NCBI RefSeq assembly: GCF_013348805.1
Contig: NZ_CP054690.1
Location: 4,340,001-4,404,000 of the forward strand
Direction: 5' to 3'
DNA length: 64,000 bases
From: Rhodococcus sp. W8901
GTDB taxonomy: Bacteria > Actinomycetota > Actinomycetes > Mycobacteriales > Mycobacteriaceae
This document shows positions 51,901 through 61,400 of this stretch, piece after piece. The first letter of the stretch is position 1, and each line of letters opens with the position of its first letter. The position numbers and the translations under genes were made by a program. The notes beneath the pieces are model-generated. The model did no database searches and had not been told where the DNA came from. It saw only the letters and a program-made list of their open reading frames with translations.

Positions 51901-54900
51901 CATCCCCAGACCCACCAACGAGTCCGGACCCACACCCTCCGAGATCAACAGGCGCGCCGTGCGATTCACCCGCGCAGCGAACTCCCCGTAACTCAGCGAC
52001 TCGCCCTCGAACTCCAGCGCCGTCGCATCCGGAGTCCGCGCCACCTGCGCCTCGAACAGGTCGACCAGCGTCGCCCGCGGCACCTCGTGATCGGTGGCAT
52101 TCCATGTGCCGAGTACCTGATCGCGCTCGGATGCGTCCAGCAATGCGACGTCGCCGACGACCGCTGCCGGATCCGTCACGACCGACTCGAGTATCCGCAC
52201 GAACCGGTCCCCGAACGACGTCATCGTCGCGTCGTCGAACAGATCGGTCGCGTACGTCAGGGCCACGGAGTATCCGGACTCGTCGCCCGCCTCGAGCACC
52301 GTCACCTGAAGATCGAACTTGGCTGTGGCGGAGTCGAACTCGACCTCCGACACCGCGAGGTCACCGAGGGTGAGATCCGCACGCCCGAGATTCTGGAACG
52401 TCAGCATCACCTGGAACAGCGGATGGCGGCCCTGCGATCGCTCCGGATTCAGCACCTCGACCAACCGCTCGAACGGCACGTCGGCGTGGCCGAACGCCGC
52501 GAGGTCGGTACCGCGCACGCGAGAGAGCAACTGGTCGAACGACTGCGCGCCGTCGACCTCGGCCCGCAGGACCAGGGTGTTGACGAACATTCCGATCACG
52601 TCGTCGAGCACCTGCTCGCCGCGTCCGGCGACCGGCGTGCCGACCGCGATGTCGGTCGTGCCGCTCAGCCGTGCCAGCAGCACCGACAGGGCCGCGTGCA
52701 CCACCATGAACGGGGTGGCGCCACGCTGCCGGGCCAGTTCGTCGATCGCCGTGGACAGATCCGCGTCGAGTTCGAACCGGTGGGTGGCACCGTGGTCGGA
52801 CGCCACCGCGGGGCGCGGCCGGTCCGTCGGCAGATCCAACTGGTCGGGCAACCCGGCGAGCGCCGTCCGCCAGTAGTCGACCTGCTGCGACAGCAGCGAT
52901 TCCGGATCGTCGTCCGTGCCGAGGACGTCGCGCTGCCACAACGTGAAGTCGGGGTACTGCACCTCGAGCGGAGTCCAGGCCGGATCCGAACCGGCCGACC
53001 GTGCCGCGTACGCGAGCATGACGTCGCGCGTGAGCGGTCCGATCGAGAAGCCGTCGGCGGCAATGTGATGCACCACGAACACCAGCACGTGCTCGTTCTG
53101 CGACACCTCGAACAGCTGCGCCCGCACCGGGATGTCACGGGACAGATCGAAGCCGGCGCCGACCAGCGCACCGACGCGGTCGAGGATCGACTCGGCCGAC
53201 ACCGCCTCCACGGGAAGCAGTTCGCCGATCTCGCTCGATGCGCGGACCACCTGGTGCCCGACACCGTCGAAGTCCGGGAACACCGTGCGCAGCGACTCGT
53301 GGCGGTCCACGACGTCGGCCACGGCGGTCTGCAGCGCGGGCACGTCGAGGGTGCCCGACAGTCGGATAGCGACCGGAATGTTGTTGACCGTGGAGTCGGG
53401 CTCGAAACGGTTCAGGAACCACATCCGCTGCTGCGCGAGGGACAGCGGAATGCGTTCCGGCCGTGGACCGGCGACCAGAGCCTTGCGGGCCTCGCCGCCG
53501 ACGGCATCGGCTACCTGGGCCGCGAGCGCCTCGACGGTGGACGCCTCGAACACTGCACGCACCGGAATCTGCGCGTCGACCGCGGCAGCCAACCTCGACA
53601 CCACCTGCGTCGCGATCAGCGAGTTCCCGCCGAGTTCGAAGAAATCGTCGTCCAGCCCCACCTGCGGGACGTCGAGGACGTCGGCGAACACCGACGCGAC
53701 GAGTTCCTCCGCCGGGGTGACCGGGGCCCGGAACTCGCGCGCCTCGAACACCGGCGCCGGCAGCGCCTGCCGATCGAGCTTGCCCACCGGCGTGAGAGGG
53801 ATGTCATCGAGGACCATGACGGTCGACGGCACCATGTGCCGCGGCAGGGAACGTCCGACGAACTCGAGCAACGCCGCGGTGTCGATCTGGCGGCCGGAGA
53901 CCGGACGCACGTAGGACACGAGAACCTTGCTGCCCGTGGTGGCTTCGTGCGCCACGGTGGCGGCGAAGTCCACATCGTCGTGCTCGGCCAGCGCGGCGTC
54001 GATCTCCCCCAGCTCGATGCGGAAGCCACGGATCTTGACCTGGAAGTCGGAGCGGCCGACGTACTCGATCTGCTGGTTCGCGTTCCACCGGACGACGTCG
54101 CCGGTGCGGTACATCCGGGTCCCGGGCTCACCGAACGGGCACGCGACGAATCGCTCCGCGGTGAGCGCGAACCGGTCGTGGTACCCGCGGGCGACGCCCG
54201 GGCCCTGCACGTAGAGCTCACCCGCGACGCCCACCGGGGTGGGCCGCAGCCGGTCGTCGAGCACCACGAGCGACATGCCCTGCGTGGGACCGCCGATCGT
54301 GATCGGTTCGCCGGGGACGAGCGGATCCGAGATCGCGGTCATGATCGTGGTCTCGGTGGGGCCGTAACCGTTGAAGAACCTGCGGCCGGATGTGGCCCAG
54401 CGCGTCACCAGATCGGGCGGGCACGCCTCGCCTCCGACGACGACGTCGAGGAAGGTATCCAGCCCCTCGGGGTTCACCGACGCGAGCGCCGCGGGGGTGA
54501 CGAAGCCATGCGTGACGCGTTGCGTCGCAATCAGTTCGGCGAGATCGTCACCGCCGTACACCGTCGGGGGTGCGATCACCATCGTCGAACCGGCGCCCAC
54601 GGACAGGAGTAGTTCGAGAACCGAGGCGTCGAAGCTGGGCGACGCGAAGTGCAGGGTACGGGCCTGTGCGGTGAGGTTGTAACGACGGACCTGTTCGGCG
54701 CAGAAGTCGCCCAGGCCGGCCTGTGTGACGACGACACCCTTCGGGCGGCCGGTCGAACCGGATGTGTAGATCACGTACGCCGGATCGGCGTCCGCCAGCA
54801 CCCGGCTGCGGTCGGCGAAGGAGATCGGCTCCGGGGAATGCTCGGCCAGTACACGTTCGAGGTCGTCGCCGAGGACGAGCCATTCGACGGAGTCCGGGAG

Positions 54901-55338
54901 CGAATCGCGGGACTCGGCTGTCGTCAGTCCCACCACGACGCCCGAGTCGGTCACCATGTGCTCGACACGGTCGGCGGGATAGTTCGGATCGACGGGCACG
55001 AAGGCCGCACCCGACTTCGCGACACCCCACACGCACGACACCGACTCGATGGACCGCGGCACGGCCACCGCGACCGAGTCGCCGGGACCGATGCCCCGTT
55101 CGATCAGGACCCGGGCGAGACGCGAGGACCACGCGTCGAGGTCCTCGTAGGTGCGAGAGCGGTCGCCGCACACGAGGGCGGTGGCCGACGGGTCACGCTC
55201 GACAGCGGCCGCCAGCAGCTGCGGCAGCGTCGTCGAACGGGGACGGCTCCGGCGCGCCGGACGTTCCCGGCGCGGGCGCCTGGTGCGCTTGCGCTCGTCT
55301 CCGTCATTCCCGTGCAGCTCCCGACCCTGCTCGCTCAT
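39982..55338 (-). CDS. Non-ribosomal peptide synthetase, A-T-(C-A-T)x4-TE
   Basis: The 5118-residue enzyme has fifteen domains: A1-T1, four C-A-T modules and a thioesterase. Carrier Ser motifs (LGGNSL) lie near 566, 1631, 2692, 3754 and 4807, and C-domain HHxxxDG motifs are all intact. No epimerisation domain is seen. Substrate codes read by eye (GrsA positions 235-331) are A1 DALFVGGIM, A2 DVWHFSLVD (serine type), A3 DPFISGAIV, A4 DLWHLILVS and A5 DAWQFGLVQ (Gln/Glu-like). The TE has GWSMGG (Ser near 4946), LDSH and THWDM. It starts without a C domain, after an Arg-rich N-terminus (about 16-36). It is the final synthetase, 130 bp after the upstream NRPS. Confidence 0.95.
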   Translation of the reverse strand: MSEQGRELHGNDGDERKRTRRPRRERPARRSRPRSTTLPQLLAAAVERDPSATALVCGDRSRTYEDLDAWSSRLARVLIERGIGPGDSVAVAVPRSIESVSCVWGVAKSGAAFVPVDPNYPADRVEHMVTDSGVVVGLTTAESRDSLPDSVEWLVLGDDLERVLAEHSPEPISFADRSRVLADADPAYVIYTSGSTGRPKGVVVTQAGLGDFCAEQVRRYNLTAQARTLHFASPSFDASVLELLLSVGAGSTMVIAPPTVYGGDDLAELIATQRVTHGFVTPAALASVNPEGLDTFLDVVVGGEACPPDLVTRWATSGRRFFNGYGPTETTIMTAISDPLVPGEPITIGGPTQGMSLVVLDDRLRPTPVGVAGELYVQGPGVARGYHDRFALTAERFVACPFGEPGTRMYRTGDVVRWNANQQIEYVGRSDFQVKIRGFRIELGEIDAALAEHDDVDFAATVAHEATTGSKVLVSYVRPVSGRQIDTAALLEFVGRSLPRHMVPSTVMVLDDIPLTPVGKLDRQALPAPVFEAREFRAPVTPAEELVASVFADVLDVPQVGLDDDFFELGGNSLIATQVVSRLAAAVDAQIPVRAVFEASTVEALAAQVADAVGGEARKALVAGPRPERIPLSLAQQRMWFLNRFEPDSTVNNIPVAIRLSGTLDVPALQTAVADVVDRHESLRTVFPDFDGVGHQVVRASSEIGELLPVEAVSAESILDRVGALVGAGFDLSRDIPVRAQLFEVSQNEHVLVFVVHHIAADGFSIGPLTRDVMLAYAARSAGSDPAWTPLEVQYPDFTLWQRDVLGTDDDPESLLSQQVDYWRTALAGLPDQLDLPTDRPRPAVASDHGATHRFELDADLSTAIDELARQRGATPFMVVHAALSVLLARLSGTTDIAVGTPVAGRGEQVLDDVIGMFVNTLVLRAEVDGAQSFDQLLSRVRGTDLAAFGHADVPFERLVEVLNPERSQGRHPLFQVMLTFQNLGRADLTLGDLAVSEVEFDSATAKFDLQVTVLEAGDESGYSVALTYATDLFDDATMTSFGDRFVRILESVVTDPAAVVGDVALLDASERDQVLGTWNATDHEVPRATLVDLFEAQVARTPDATALEFEGESLSYGEFAARVNRTARLLISEGVGPDSLVGLGMRRSLDLLVGMYAVLAAGGGYVPVDPDQPVERNAYILGTADPVLVLSTSRDGFEASGEGSVRILNLDEADVSGFSAAAVTDADRVAALRVSNTAYVIFTSGSTGRPKGVAVEHGAIVNRLVWMQAEYGLTAGDVVLQKTPFTFDVSVWEFFWPLQVGARLVVAAPDGHRDPGYLVRVMGDRGVTVAHFVPSMLSVFVAEWSASGDAESSVSRADSLRLVFASGEALPARTAERFRAISSASLHNLYGPTEAAVDVTFHEVTVADTAGVPIGAPVWNTQVFVLDARLRPVPVGVPGELYLAGVQLARGYVSRADLTSDRFVANPFGDGGERMYRTGDLVKWNASGELEYIGRTDFQVKLRGLRIELGEIETALLAQESIAQSVVLVKNDQLVAYVVPTVGGTVDTEVVKAALATSLASYMVPAVFVVLDAFPLNVSGKLDRKALPEPSFEATAFRAPTTPVEGIVAGVFGEVLGIERVGLDDDFFGLGGNSLLGTQVVSRLGVALDAQVPVRTLFEASTVGALAAHVAALTGSGSRRPLTAGPRPDRIPLSLAQQRMWFLNRLDPESAVNNIPLAIRLSGELDTEALQAAVRDVLARHESLRTVFPDTDGVGHQSILSADEVDFGLGIEPLTDDALVARIEDWALAGFDLTTELPVRARVFALSSTEHVLVLVLHHIASDGVSMGPLTRDVMTAYAARAAGQAPSWAPLDVQYADYALWQREVLGSEDDPGAVISQQVEYWKTALAGLPDQLDLPSDRPRPAVASNSGATHRFSIGAELQAGIDSVARAHGATPFMVVHAALAVLLSRLGGTSDIAVGTPVAGRGEAALDDLIGMFVNTLVLRTEVDGGQSFADLLAQVRSADLAAFERADVPFERLVEILDPERSQARHPLFQVALAFQSGVARQSLELPGLTVSGVDFDIALAKFDLQVTVADLSVEMTYATDLFDEPTIQAVGRRFRAVLESVVADPSAAVGDAILLDASELDTLTRVAGPDVACRETLTEILGRHVDTNPAAPALSCGDTTLTYRDLDERSSALARELIARGLGPESVVALSFPRSWEMVLCVWAVAKTGAAFVPVDPTYPDDRIEHMVTDSAAALGIAAADAIDDLPEAVSWWSLGELERAAADAGRAVTPVGDTDRTSPLRLDHTAYVIYTSGSTGKPKGVVVTHRGLSGLVDQSVELYDVDASDRVLHICSPSFDPSVFEWALAAAAGAELVVVPPSILGGEELHALLAQRRVTVSIITPAVLGSMDPAGLDDLRLLSVGGDASTTELVGRWAPDRQFFNAYGPTETTIVSTRGELFAGKPITVGGPVPGVGALILDTRLRPVPVGVAGELYLSGGALARGYHGRPALTADRFVANPFGEAGERMYRTGDVVRWTASASGATGGVSASGATGDSTDLSIEYVGRSDFQVKVRGFRIELGEIDSALTDCPGVSFATTVGHRMPSGQTALVSYVLADDGVDTDTMTRHVESLLPSYMVPASIVILDEVPLTAVGKLDRQALPEPVFEAKVFRAPVTRAQVLVAEAFADVLGVHPVGLDDDFFDLGGNSLVATQLVSRLGAVLETRVPVRELFEASTVETLAARLGSQSGGGRKALSPQPRPDRIPLSLAQRRMWFLNRLEPGSAADNIPMAVRLSGNLNVDALRSAVVDVVSRHESLRTRYPEEAGVGYQVVLPVEEALSGWDFGPERVTADDVRDRVVAIASTSFDVTAEVPLRIRLFELSPSEYVLVVVVHHISADGVSMGPLIRDVMTAYTARSAATAPTWAPLDIQYADYALWQHDSLGDEDDPTSVIAQQIAFWRGRLAGIPDQLDLPTDHPRPAQQTYAGATVGAEVDAQTHRGLVELGRAHNASSFMVMHAALAVLLARLSRSQDIVVGTPIAGRGDAALDDLIGMFVNTLALRVQVDPAETFVDLLARVRGSDLDAYAHDDLPFERLVEVLNPVRSTARHPLFQVGFSFQNMRIGSLALPDLEIAPLEIDSDLAKFDLHVTIVDSTDEDGNPADFTVQFTYATDLFTETTARRFAQMYARILRAVVTNSSAPVGDLEMIDTDEREQVLGRWNTTQRPVGADLTLVDLFDTQVADAPDAPAIVAAAERLSYAEFDARVNRLARRLIEMGVGPESRVALAMRRSVELLVGMYAVAKAGGAYVPIDPDHPADRTAYILDTAQPACVLSTTREGVEVATHIPVLHVDTFDGAEFDAGPIVGDERTSPLRPTNTAYVIFTSGSTGRPKGVAVSHAAIVNQLEWKRAEYGLDSSDAALLKTAATFDLSVWEFWSALTSGGRLVVATADGHRDPGYLNALMRSESVTTLHVVPSMLQALLVEPGDRLPESLRRVLAIGEVLPADTAARFASAGTADLFNLYGPTEAAVSVTAQRVEDTDGSAVPIGGPEWNTRLLVLDDRLRPVPVGVPGELYLAGVQLARGYFGRPALTADRFVADPYGPAGERMYRTGDVVAWRTDGALDYVGRADFQVKVRGFRIELGEIEAALRSSDRVKDAAVTVWADARVGDRLVAYVVPTDFATLDAAVLESELSQSLPSYMVPSAFVGLEALPLNLNGKIDRKALPAPVLEARQFRAPVTPIEQTVAIVLSEVLGVDRVGLDDDFFELGGNSLIATQVVSRLGSALDTRVPVRVMFEASTVERLAAAVGSLTQDRTRRPLTASPRPGRIPLSLAQQRMWFLNQFDPASAVNNIPVAVRLSGSLDLPALQHAVRDVVARHEALRTVFPGQDGVAYQQVLSPSQVDLDLAPVAIEVAQVLAAVTELVSTGFDVTSEVPLRVRLFALSPVDHVLVFVIHHISADGWSLGPLTRDVVSAYLARSTGDVPAWAPLEVQYADYALWQREVLGSEDDPESIISRQVDYWETALSGLPEQLDLPTDRPRPAVASGAGRLHRFEIGAGLHRGVTELARRCGTTPFMVVHAALSVLLARLSGTSDIAIGTPVAGRGERALDDLVGMFVNTLVLRTEVDGGRSFADLLASVRENDLAAFGNADVPFERLVEVLNPERSQRRHPLFQVMLAFQNMSRAQISTGELSIAELPFDAVSAKFDLSVTLSETAPGQADSALSVELSYATDLFDEPTMVRFGERFVRVLESVTADPSLPVGEIELLDGAERDRVLVEWNSTDHPVPDATLLELFDAQVASTPDAVAVVCAGESLSYGEFAARVHRLARLLIAQGVGPDVLVGLGMRRSLDLLVGMYAVLAAGGGYVPVDPDQPADRNDYVLRLAEPALVLTTSRDGFATTLANVTDLSTLDLSTFSDAPVTDTDRIAPLRSENVAYVIFTSGSTGRPKGVAVSHGSVVNQLRWMQSEYELSSSDRVLLKTPATFDASVWELFWPLQVGAQLIVAAPDGHRDPVYLATTIAEQSVTVVQFVPSMLAVVADELDGRPVALTRVFCGGEALTAGTVERLRRVSGAAVHNLYGPTEVTVQAARHAVTTDDVAGVPIGAPVWNTRAYVLDSRLKPVSAGVAGELYLAGAQVARGYFGRGDLTAERFVANPFGDNGARMYRTGDLVKWNASGELEYLGRTDFQVKLRGLRIELGEIEAALLDRQAIAQAVVLVKSEQLVAYVVPAVDAVVDTDAVRSELSTSLASYMVPAAFVVLDEFPLGASGKLDRLALPEPTFEATVFRAPATPVEEIVAGVFADVLRVEQVGLDDDFFALGGNSLIAVRMIARLRKAFDAQPQLHWLFEDSTVGALADRIESTYSTPDTERGLGVVLPLRSRGDESPLFCVHPVTGLSWGFAGLAANVDSDRPIYGLQSPALGDGGELPASIEDWAALYIDQIRRIQPNGPYHLLGWSMGGAIAHAMAVQLAAVGEEVRTLVMLDSHVADETAASVAGPAPSLADMLGGLVAETGETRSLDDLDQETAVEMLREMLAPIGDFTAEQMDRIVSGVVHASAVAASYRPTARFDGSLLYFSADLDGSRGADAWREVVEGEVEVVAVPVTHWDMTTPEAIDVIGPILNRRLQS
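47709..47757. repeat. 22-bp direct repeat inserted in-frame in the third A domain
   Basis: Two 22-bp copies (47709-47730 and 47736-47757, period 27 bp) encode SASGATG-type repeats between the YRTGDVVRW (A7) and [12 protein letters not shown] (A8) segments, absent from every other A domain in the window. The reading frame is kept. The sequence CGTCGCTCCGCTCGCC looks like a dispersed intergenic element. Confidence 0.8.
50216..51631 (-). repeat. 1416-bp direct repeat, copy 1 (A2-T2-C3 start of downstream NRPS)
   Basis: This segment reads as identical to 57654-59069 (offset 7438) wherever compared, with mismatches at both borders. It covers the serine-type A domain from its core A3 motif, the T domain and the first ~25 residues of the next C domain. 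A second, less perfect patch follows at about 51850-52085. Confidence 0.9.
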
Positions 55339-55468
55339 GCGTTCAGAACACCTCGTGCGTCGATCGCCGGCACCCGAAGACTCGGCTTCTGCCGACTCGG
55401 CATCTCACAACGCAGCACAGTGACTCATTCCTTACATACATCGCCCGGGACAAACCATCATTATCGCC

Positions 55469-58400
55469 TCACGCGGACCATGCCTCCGCATCGGCGACGA
55501 CCCGCCGGACGTCCGGCCGTTCCTCCGGCAGTGCGCCGTCGGTGAGCACGAGGACCTCGAGATCCTCGAGTTCCTCCACGTCGAGGGCCTGCGCGCAGGC
55601 CGCCGACACGAACGCATGGGTCACCCATTCGTCGGCCAGAAGGTCGGTGACGTTACCGTCCGGTAGTGCCGTGACGACGGTCACCGCACCTGCAGTGGAC
55701 GCGACGATCAGCTCGATCGCGGACCACACGCTGCTCAGGGGCTCGGTACACGCGGTCCGGGACTCGTAGGTGATGTCGTAGCGGGCGCGGTCCCGTTCCG
55801 CGAACGCCACCACGTTTCCGTGGGTGAGCGAGAACGATCCGTCTGCCGCCACGATTGCGGGATCCTCGGAGCCCAGTCGGCGGATCCGCTCGGTGTAGGT
55901 GACCGGTCGGCCCGACTGCTCGTCGATGTGGATCCGGTCCGCGTCGCCGTCCAACACGACCCATTCCATGCTGTCGGGAAGGGCGTCGACGTGTGCGGAC
56001 GTCGTGATGCCGACCTTGGCCGGCATGCCGGACGGCATCCGATCTGCGTCTGCTGCGTCGATCGGTGTCAGCGCGGCACCGCTCTTGAGCACCGCCCACG
56101 CCGCGACCACCGCGTCCGCCGAGCGCGGCAGCACGATCGGCACCTGGTGGCCCGGGCCGACGCCCTCGCCGATCAGCAGCCGCGCCAGCCTGGACGACTG
56201 CTCGTCGAGGTCACCGTAGGTGATCTCCTCACCGTCGTCCGAGATCGCGGGGGCCTCCGGATCGGCCTCCACCACCGCGGAGAGGATCTGCGGCACCGTG
56301 CTGCCGCTGGGCACGACGACTGCGTCCGACTCGACGTTCGCCGATCGTCCGACCGTTGCGGCACTGCGCAGCTGTGCGCGCTCCGCGTCGGACACGATGT
56401 CGATGTCACCGACGACGGCGCGGGCATCGGTGGCGACGGCCTCGAGGATGCGGACGAACCGCTGCCCCAGCATCGCGACCGTCGACTCGTCGAACAGGTC
56501 CGTCGCATAGGTCAACAGCGCCTCGAGATCTCCGGAGGGCGCGGGCACCAGTGTCAGCTGCAGGTCGAACTTGGCGGCCCGCTCCTGATCCGGCACCGCG
56601 CCCACCGTCAGACCGGGAAGTTCGAGTGCGGCCTGCTGCTGGTTCTGGAACGACAGCACGGTCTGGAACAGCGGGTGCCGCGCCGTCGAGCGGGACGGCG
56701 ACACTGCCTCGACCACGCGCTCGAACGGCAGGTCCGCGTTGCCGAACGCCGCCAGATCCGTCTCACGGGTGCGAGCGAGGACATCCGTGAACGTCATCGA
56801 CGACGTCAGTTCCGTCCGCAGCGCGAGCGTGTTGACGAACATGCCCACGAGATCGTCGAGCGCGGCGTCCCCGCGTCCGGCGATCGGGGTGCCCACCGTG
56901 ACGTCCCAGGTTCCGCTGAGCCTCGCGAGCAGAACGGCCAACGCGCTGTGCGCCACCATGAACAGCGATGCGCCCTCGGCCCGCGCGAGGGAATCGAGTG
57001 CGGTGTGCAGTGCGGCCGGGATCGTGAAACCTGTTTCGGCTCCGCGCATCGACGCCACCGGCGGGCGGGGACGGTCGGTGGGGAGGTCGAGCAGATCCGG
57101 CGCGCCCGACAGCGTCCGCACCCAGTACTCGAGCTGGTCGGCGGCCACCGTGCCGGGCTCGTCCGCCGAGCCCACCACCTCGCGCTGCCACAGCGCGAAG
57201 TCCGCGTACTGCACCGCGAGCTGGGACCACTGCGGTGCCTCGCCCCGGCTGCGAGCGGCATACGCGGCGACCAGGTCCCGGGCCATCGGCGCCATCGAGA
57301 CGCCGTCCGCGCCGATGTGGTGGACGACGAACGCGAAGACGTGGGTGCGGTCGTCGATCCGGAACAGTCCCGCCCGCGCCGGCACACCGCTGGTCACGTC
57401 GAAGCCCTGGCCGAGCAGACCGCTCACGTGGGAGAGCAGTTCGTCCGCGTTCACGGAGACGGGCGTGAGATCGAACTCGACCCGATCGGTCGGCAGGATC
57501 ACCTGGTACGGGCCGTCCGCGTCCTCCGGGTAGTACGTGCGCAACGCCTCGTGGCGGACGAGGACGTCCTGCAGGGCTGCACACAGCGCACCGTCGTCCA
57601 GGTCGCCGGTGAGCTGCATCGCCAGCGGGATGTTGTACGTGGTGGATTCGGGCTCGAGCCGGTTCAGGAACCACATGCGCTGCTGCGCGAGCGAGAGCGG
57701 GATCCGGTCCGGCCGGGGCCCGGCGGTGAGCGGGCGGCGTGAACCCGAACCCGTCAGCGCGGCAACGTGCGCGGCAAGCGCACCGACCGTCGACGCCTCG
57801 AACAGGGTCCGCACGGGCACCTGCGCATCGAGCGCGACACCCAGCCGCGACACCACCTGCGTACCCAGCAGCGAATTGCCACCGAGACCGAAGAAGTCGT
57901 CGTCCAGACCCACCCGCTCGATCCCCAGAACCTCGCCGAACACGCCGGCCACGATCCCCTCGACCGGCGTCGTCGGGGCACGGAACGCCGTGGCCTCGAA
58001 ACTCGGCTCCGGCAACGCCTTCCGATCCAGCTTGCCCGACACATTCAACGGGAACGCATCCAGCACCACGAACACCGCCGGCACCATGTACGACGCCAAC
58101 GACGTCGCAAGCGCGGCCTTCACGACCTCGGTGTCGACCGTGCCACCCACAGTGGGGACGACATAGGCGACGAGCTGATCGTTCTTCACCAACACCACGG
58201 ACTGCGCGATCGACTCCTGCGCCAGCAGTGCGGTCTCGATCTCCCCCAACTCGATCCGCAGACCACGCAACTTCACCTGGAAGTCCGTACGCCCGATGTA
58301 CTCCAGCTCGCCCGACGCATTCCACTTCACCAGATCGCCCGTGCGATACATCCGCTCGCCGCCGTCACCGAACGGATTCGCCACGAACCGGTCCGACGTC

Positions 58401-61400
58401 AGATCCGCGCGCGAGACATACCCACGCGCCAACTGCACACCCGCCAGATACAGCTCACCCGGCACACCCACCGGCACCGGACGCAGCCGCGCATCGAGCA
58501 CGAACACCTGCGTATTCCACACCGGCGCACCGATCGGCACACCCGCAGTGTCCGCCACCGTCACCTCGTGGAACGTCACATCCACCGCGGCCTCGGTCGG
58601 CCCGTACAGATTGTGCAACGAAGCCGACGAAATCGCCCGGAACCGCTCCGCCGTCCGAGCCGGCAGCGCCTCACCCGACGCGAACACCAGACGCAACGAA
58701 TCCGCCCGGGACACAGACGATTCCGCATCACCGCTCGCTGACCACTCCGCCACGAACACCGACAACATCGACGGCACGAAATGCGCCACCGTCACACCAC
58801 GATCGCCCATCACCCGCACCAGATAACCCGGATCCCGATGACCATCCGGCGCCGCCACCACCAGACGCGCACCCACCTGCAACGGCCAGAAGAACTCCCA
58901 CACCGACACATCGAACGTGAACGGCGTCTTCTGCAACACCACATCGCCCGCAGTCAGCCCGTACTCGGCCTGCATCCACACCAGACGATTCACGATCGCG
59001 CCGTGCTCGACCGCCACACCCTTCGGCCGACCCGTCGACCCCGACGTGAAGATCACGTACGCGGTGTTCTCCGGCCGCAGCGGTGCCCGCCGCTCCGCGT
59101 CCACGATCGGCGCGTCCGAGAAACCGGACACATCGGTCGTGTCGAGTTCGACCACCGCTGCGGCACCGGGCAGATCACCGCCGTCGCGCGAGGTCGTCAG
59201 GACCAGTACCGGCTTCGCGGTGTCGAGGATGTAGGCGTTGCGTTCCGCCGGTTGATCCGGGTCCACCGGAACGTAGGCGCCGCCCGCGGCGAGCACGGCA
59301 TACATGCCCACCAGCAGATCCAGCGAACGCCGCATCCTCAGACCCACCAACGAGTCCGGACCCACACCTTCCGAGATCAACAGGCGCGCCGTGCGATTCA
59401 CCCGCGCAGCGAACTCCCCGTAACTCAGCGACTCGCCCTCGAACACCAACGCCGTCGCATCCGGAGTCCGCACCACCTGTGCCTCGAACAGGTCGACCAG
59501 CGTCGCCCGCGGCACGTCGTGGTCGGTGTCGATCCACTGCCGCAGCACCAGGTCGCGTTCGGAGTCGTCGAGCAGGTCGATCTCGCCGACGGGTACTCCC
59601 GGGTCGGCCGTCGCGGCGGACAGGATCCGCAGGTACCGGTCGCCGAAGGCGCGGACCGTCGCCTCGTCGAACAGATCGGTCGCGTACGTCAGATCCATCG
59701 TCAGGTCGGGCGTCTCGCCGGTCGATTCGGCGAAGGTGACCTGGAGGTCGAACTTCGCTGTGGCGGAGTCGAACTCCACCTCGGAGACGGTCAACCCGCC
59801 CAGCGCGAGGTCGGTGCGTCCGAGATTCTGGAACGTCAGCATCACCTGGAACAGCGGGTGCCGCGACTGCGAACGCGCCGGGTCGAGGATCTCCACCAAC
59901 CGCTCGAACGGCACGTCGGCATGTCCGAACGCCTGCAGGTCGGTCTCACGCACCGCGGCCAGGAGATCGTCGAACGAGCGGGCGGTGTCGACGTCACTGC
60001 GCAGCACGAGGGTGCCCACGAACATGCCGACGAGGTCGTCGAGCGCCTGCTCGCCGCGGCCCGCGATCGGCGTGCCGACGGCGATGTCGGAGGTGCCACT
60101 CGACCGCGCCAACAGCACCGCCAGCGCCGCGTGCACCACCATGAACGAGGTGACGCCGCGTGCGCGGGCCAGTTCGGCGAGCGCGGTCTGCAACTCTCCG
60201 CTCAGCGGGACGGACAGCCGTGCCCCCCGATACGACGACACGGCGGGACGGGGACGGTCCGACGGCAGATCCAGCTGGTCGGGCAGACCGGCGAGCGCGG
60301 ATGTCCAGTAGTTCTGCTGCTGGGCGAGCAGTGACTCCGGGTCGTCCTCACTGCCGAGAACCTCACGCTGCCACAGCGTGTAGTCGGCGTACTGCACACC
60401 CAGCGGCGCCCAGCCCGGCACGGTCCCGGCGGATCGCGCCGCGTATGCGATCATGACGTCGCGGGTCAATGGGCCCATCGAGAAACCGTCCGCCGCAATG
60501 TGATGCACGACGAGCACCAGGACGTGTTCGGTCTCCGACACCGAGAACAGTCGCATCCGCACGGGCAGGTCGGTAGTCAGATCGAACCCGGCCGTCACCA
60601 TCGAATCGACGATCGCGGGCAGGTCCACATCCGAGATCGGTTCCGCCGAAAGCGGCGCCGACACCTCGACCGCGGGCCGGATCTGCTGGTATCCGACGCC
60701 GTCGATGTCGGGGAACACGGTACGCAGCGATTCGTGCCGGTCGAGCACGTCGCCCATCGCGGCAGCGAGGGCGTCGACGTCCAGCGCTCCGGACAGTCGG
60801 ATCGCGAGCGGGATGTTGTTCACCGCCGACTCCGGCTCGAAGCGGTTGAGGAACCACAACCGCTGCTGCGCCAGTGACAGTGGGATCCGGTCGGGACGCG
60901 GCCGCGCGACGAGCGCCGTCCGGGCGCCGGCGTCGGATTCCATCACGCGGGCCGCGAGTGCCTCCACGGTGGAGACCTCGAACAGCAGCCGGACCGGGAC
61001 GGTCGTGTCCAGTGCGGCGCCCAAGCGGGAGGCCACCTGCGTCGCAAGCAGCGAGTTGCCGCCGAGCGCGAAGAAGTCGTCGCCCTGCCCCACCCGGTCG
61101 ACGCCGAGGACGTCGGCGAACACCCCTGCCACGGTTTCCTCGACCGGCGTCGCCGGGGCCCGGAACACCGCCGTCGCGAACTCGGGCTCGGGCAGCGCCT
61201 TGCGGTCGAGCTTGCCGCTGCCGGTGAGCGGCAACCGGTCGAGCACCAGCACGGCAGCGGGCACCATGTAGGCCGTCAGTGACCGGGCCGCGTGCTCCTT
61301 CAACGCCGCGACGTCGATCGTGCGACCGTCGGCCGCGGTCACGTACGCAACGAGCTGGTCGCGGATCACGAGCACGGCGGCCTGCGCGACGGATTCGTGT

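Noticed and set aside
51343-54612. 1089-residue and similar long plus-strand open frames across the NRPS genes
   Set aside because: They mirror the NRPS codons, have low-complexity Arg/His/Pro-rich translations, and even repeat identically where the NRPS DNA is duplicated.
55339-55468. Possible frameshift joining the two NRPS genes into one
   Set aside because: The upstream product stops after a diverged A fragment, and the downstream gene opens with its own complete A domain after a distinct basic leader, so no missing piece needs joining.
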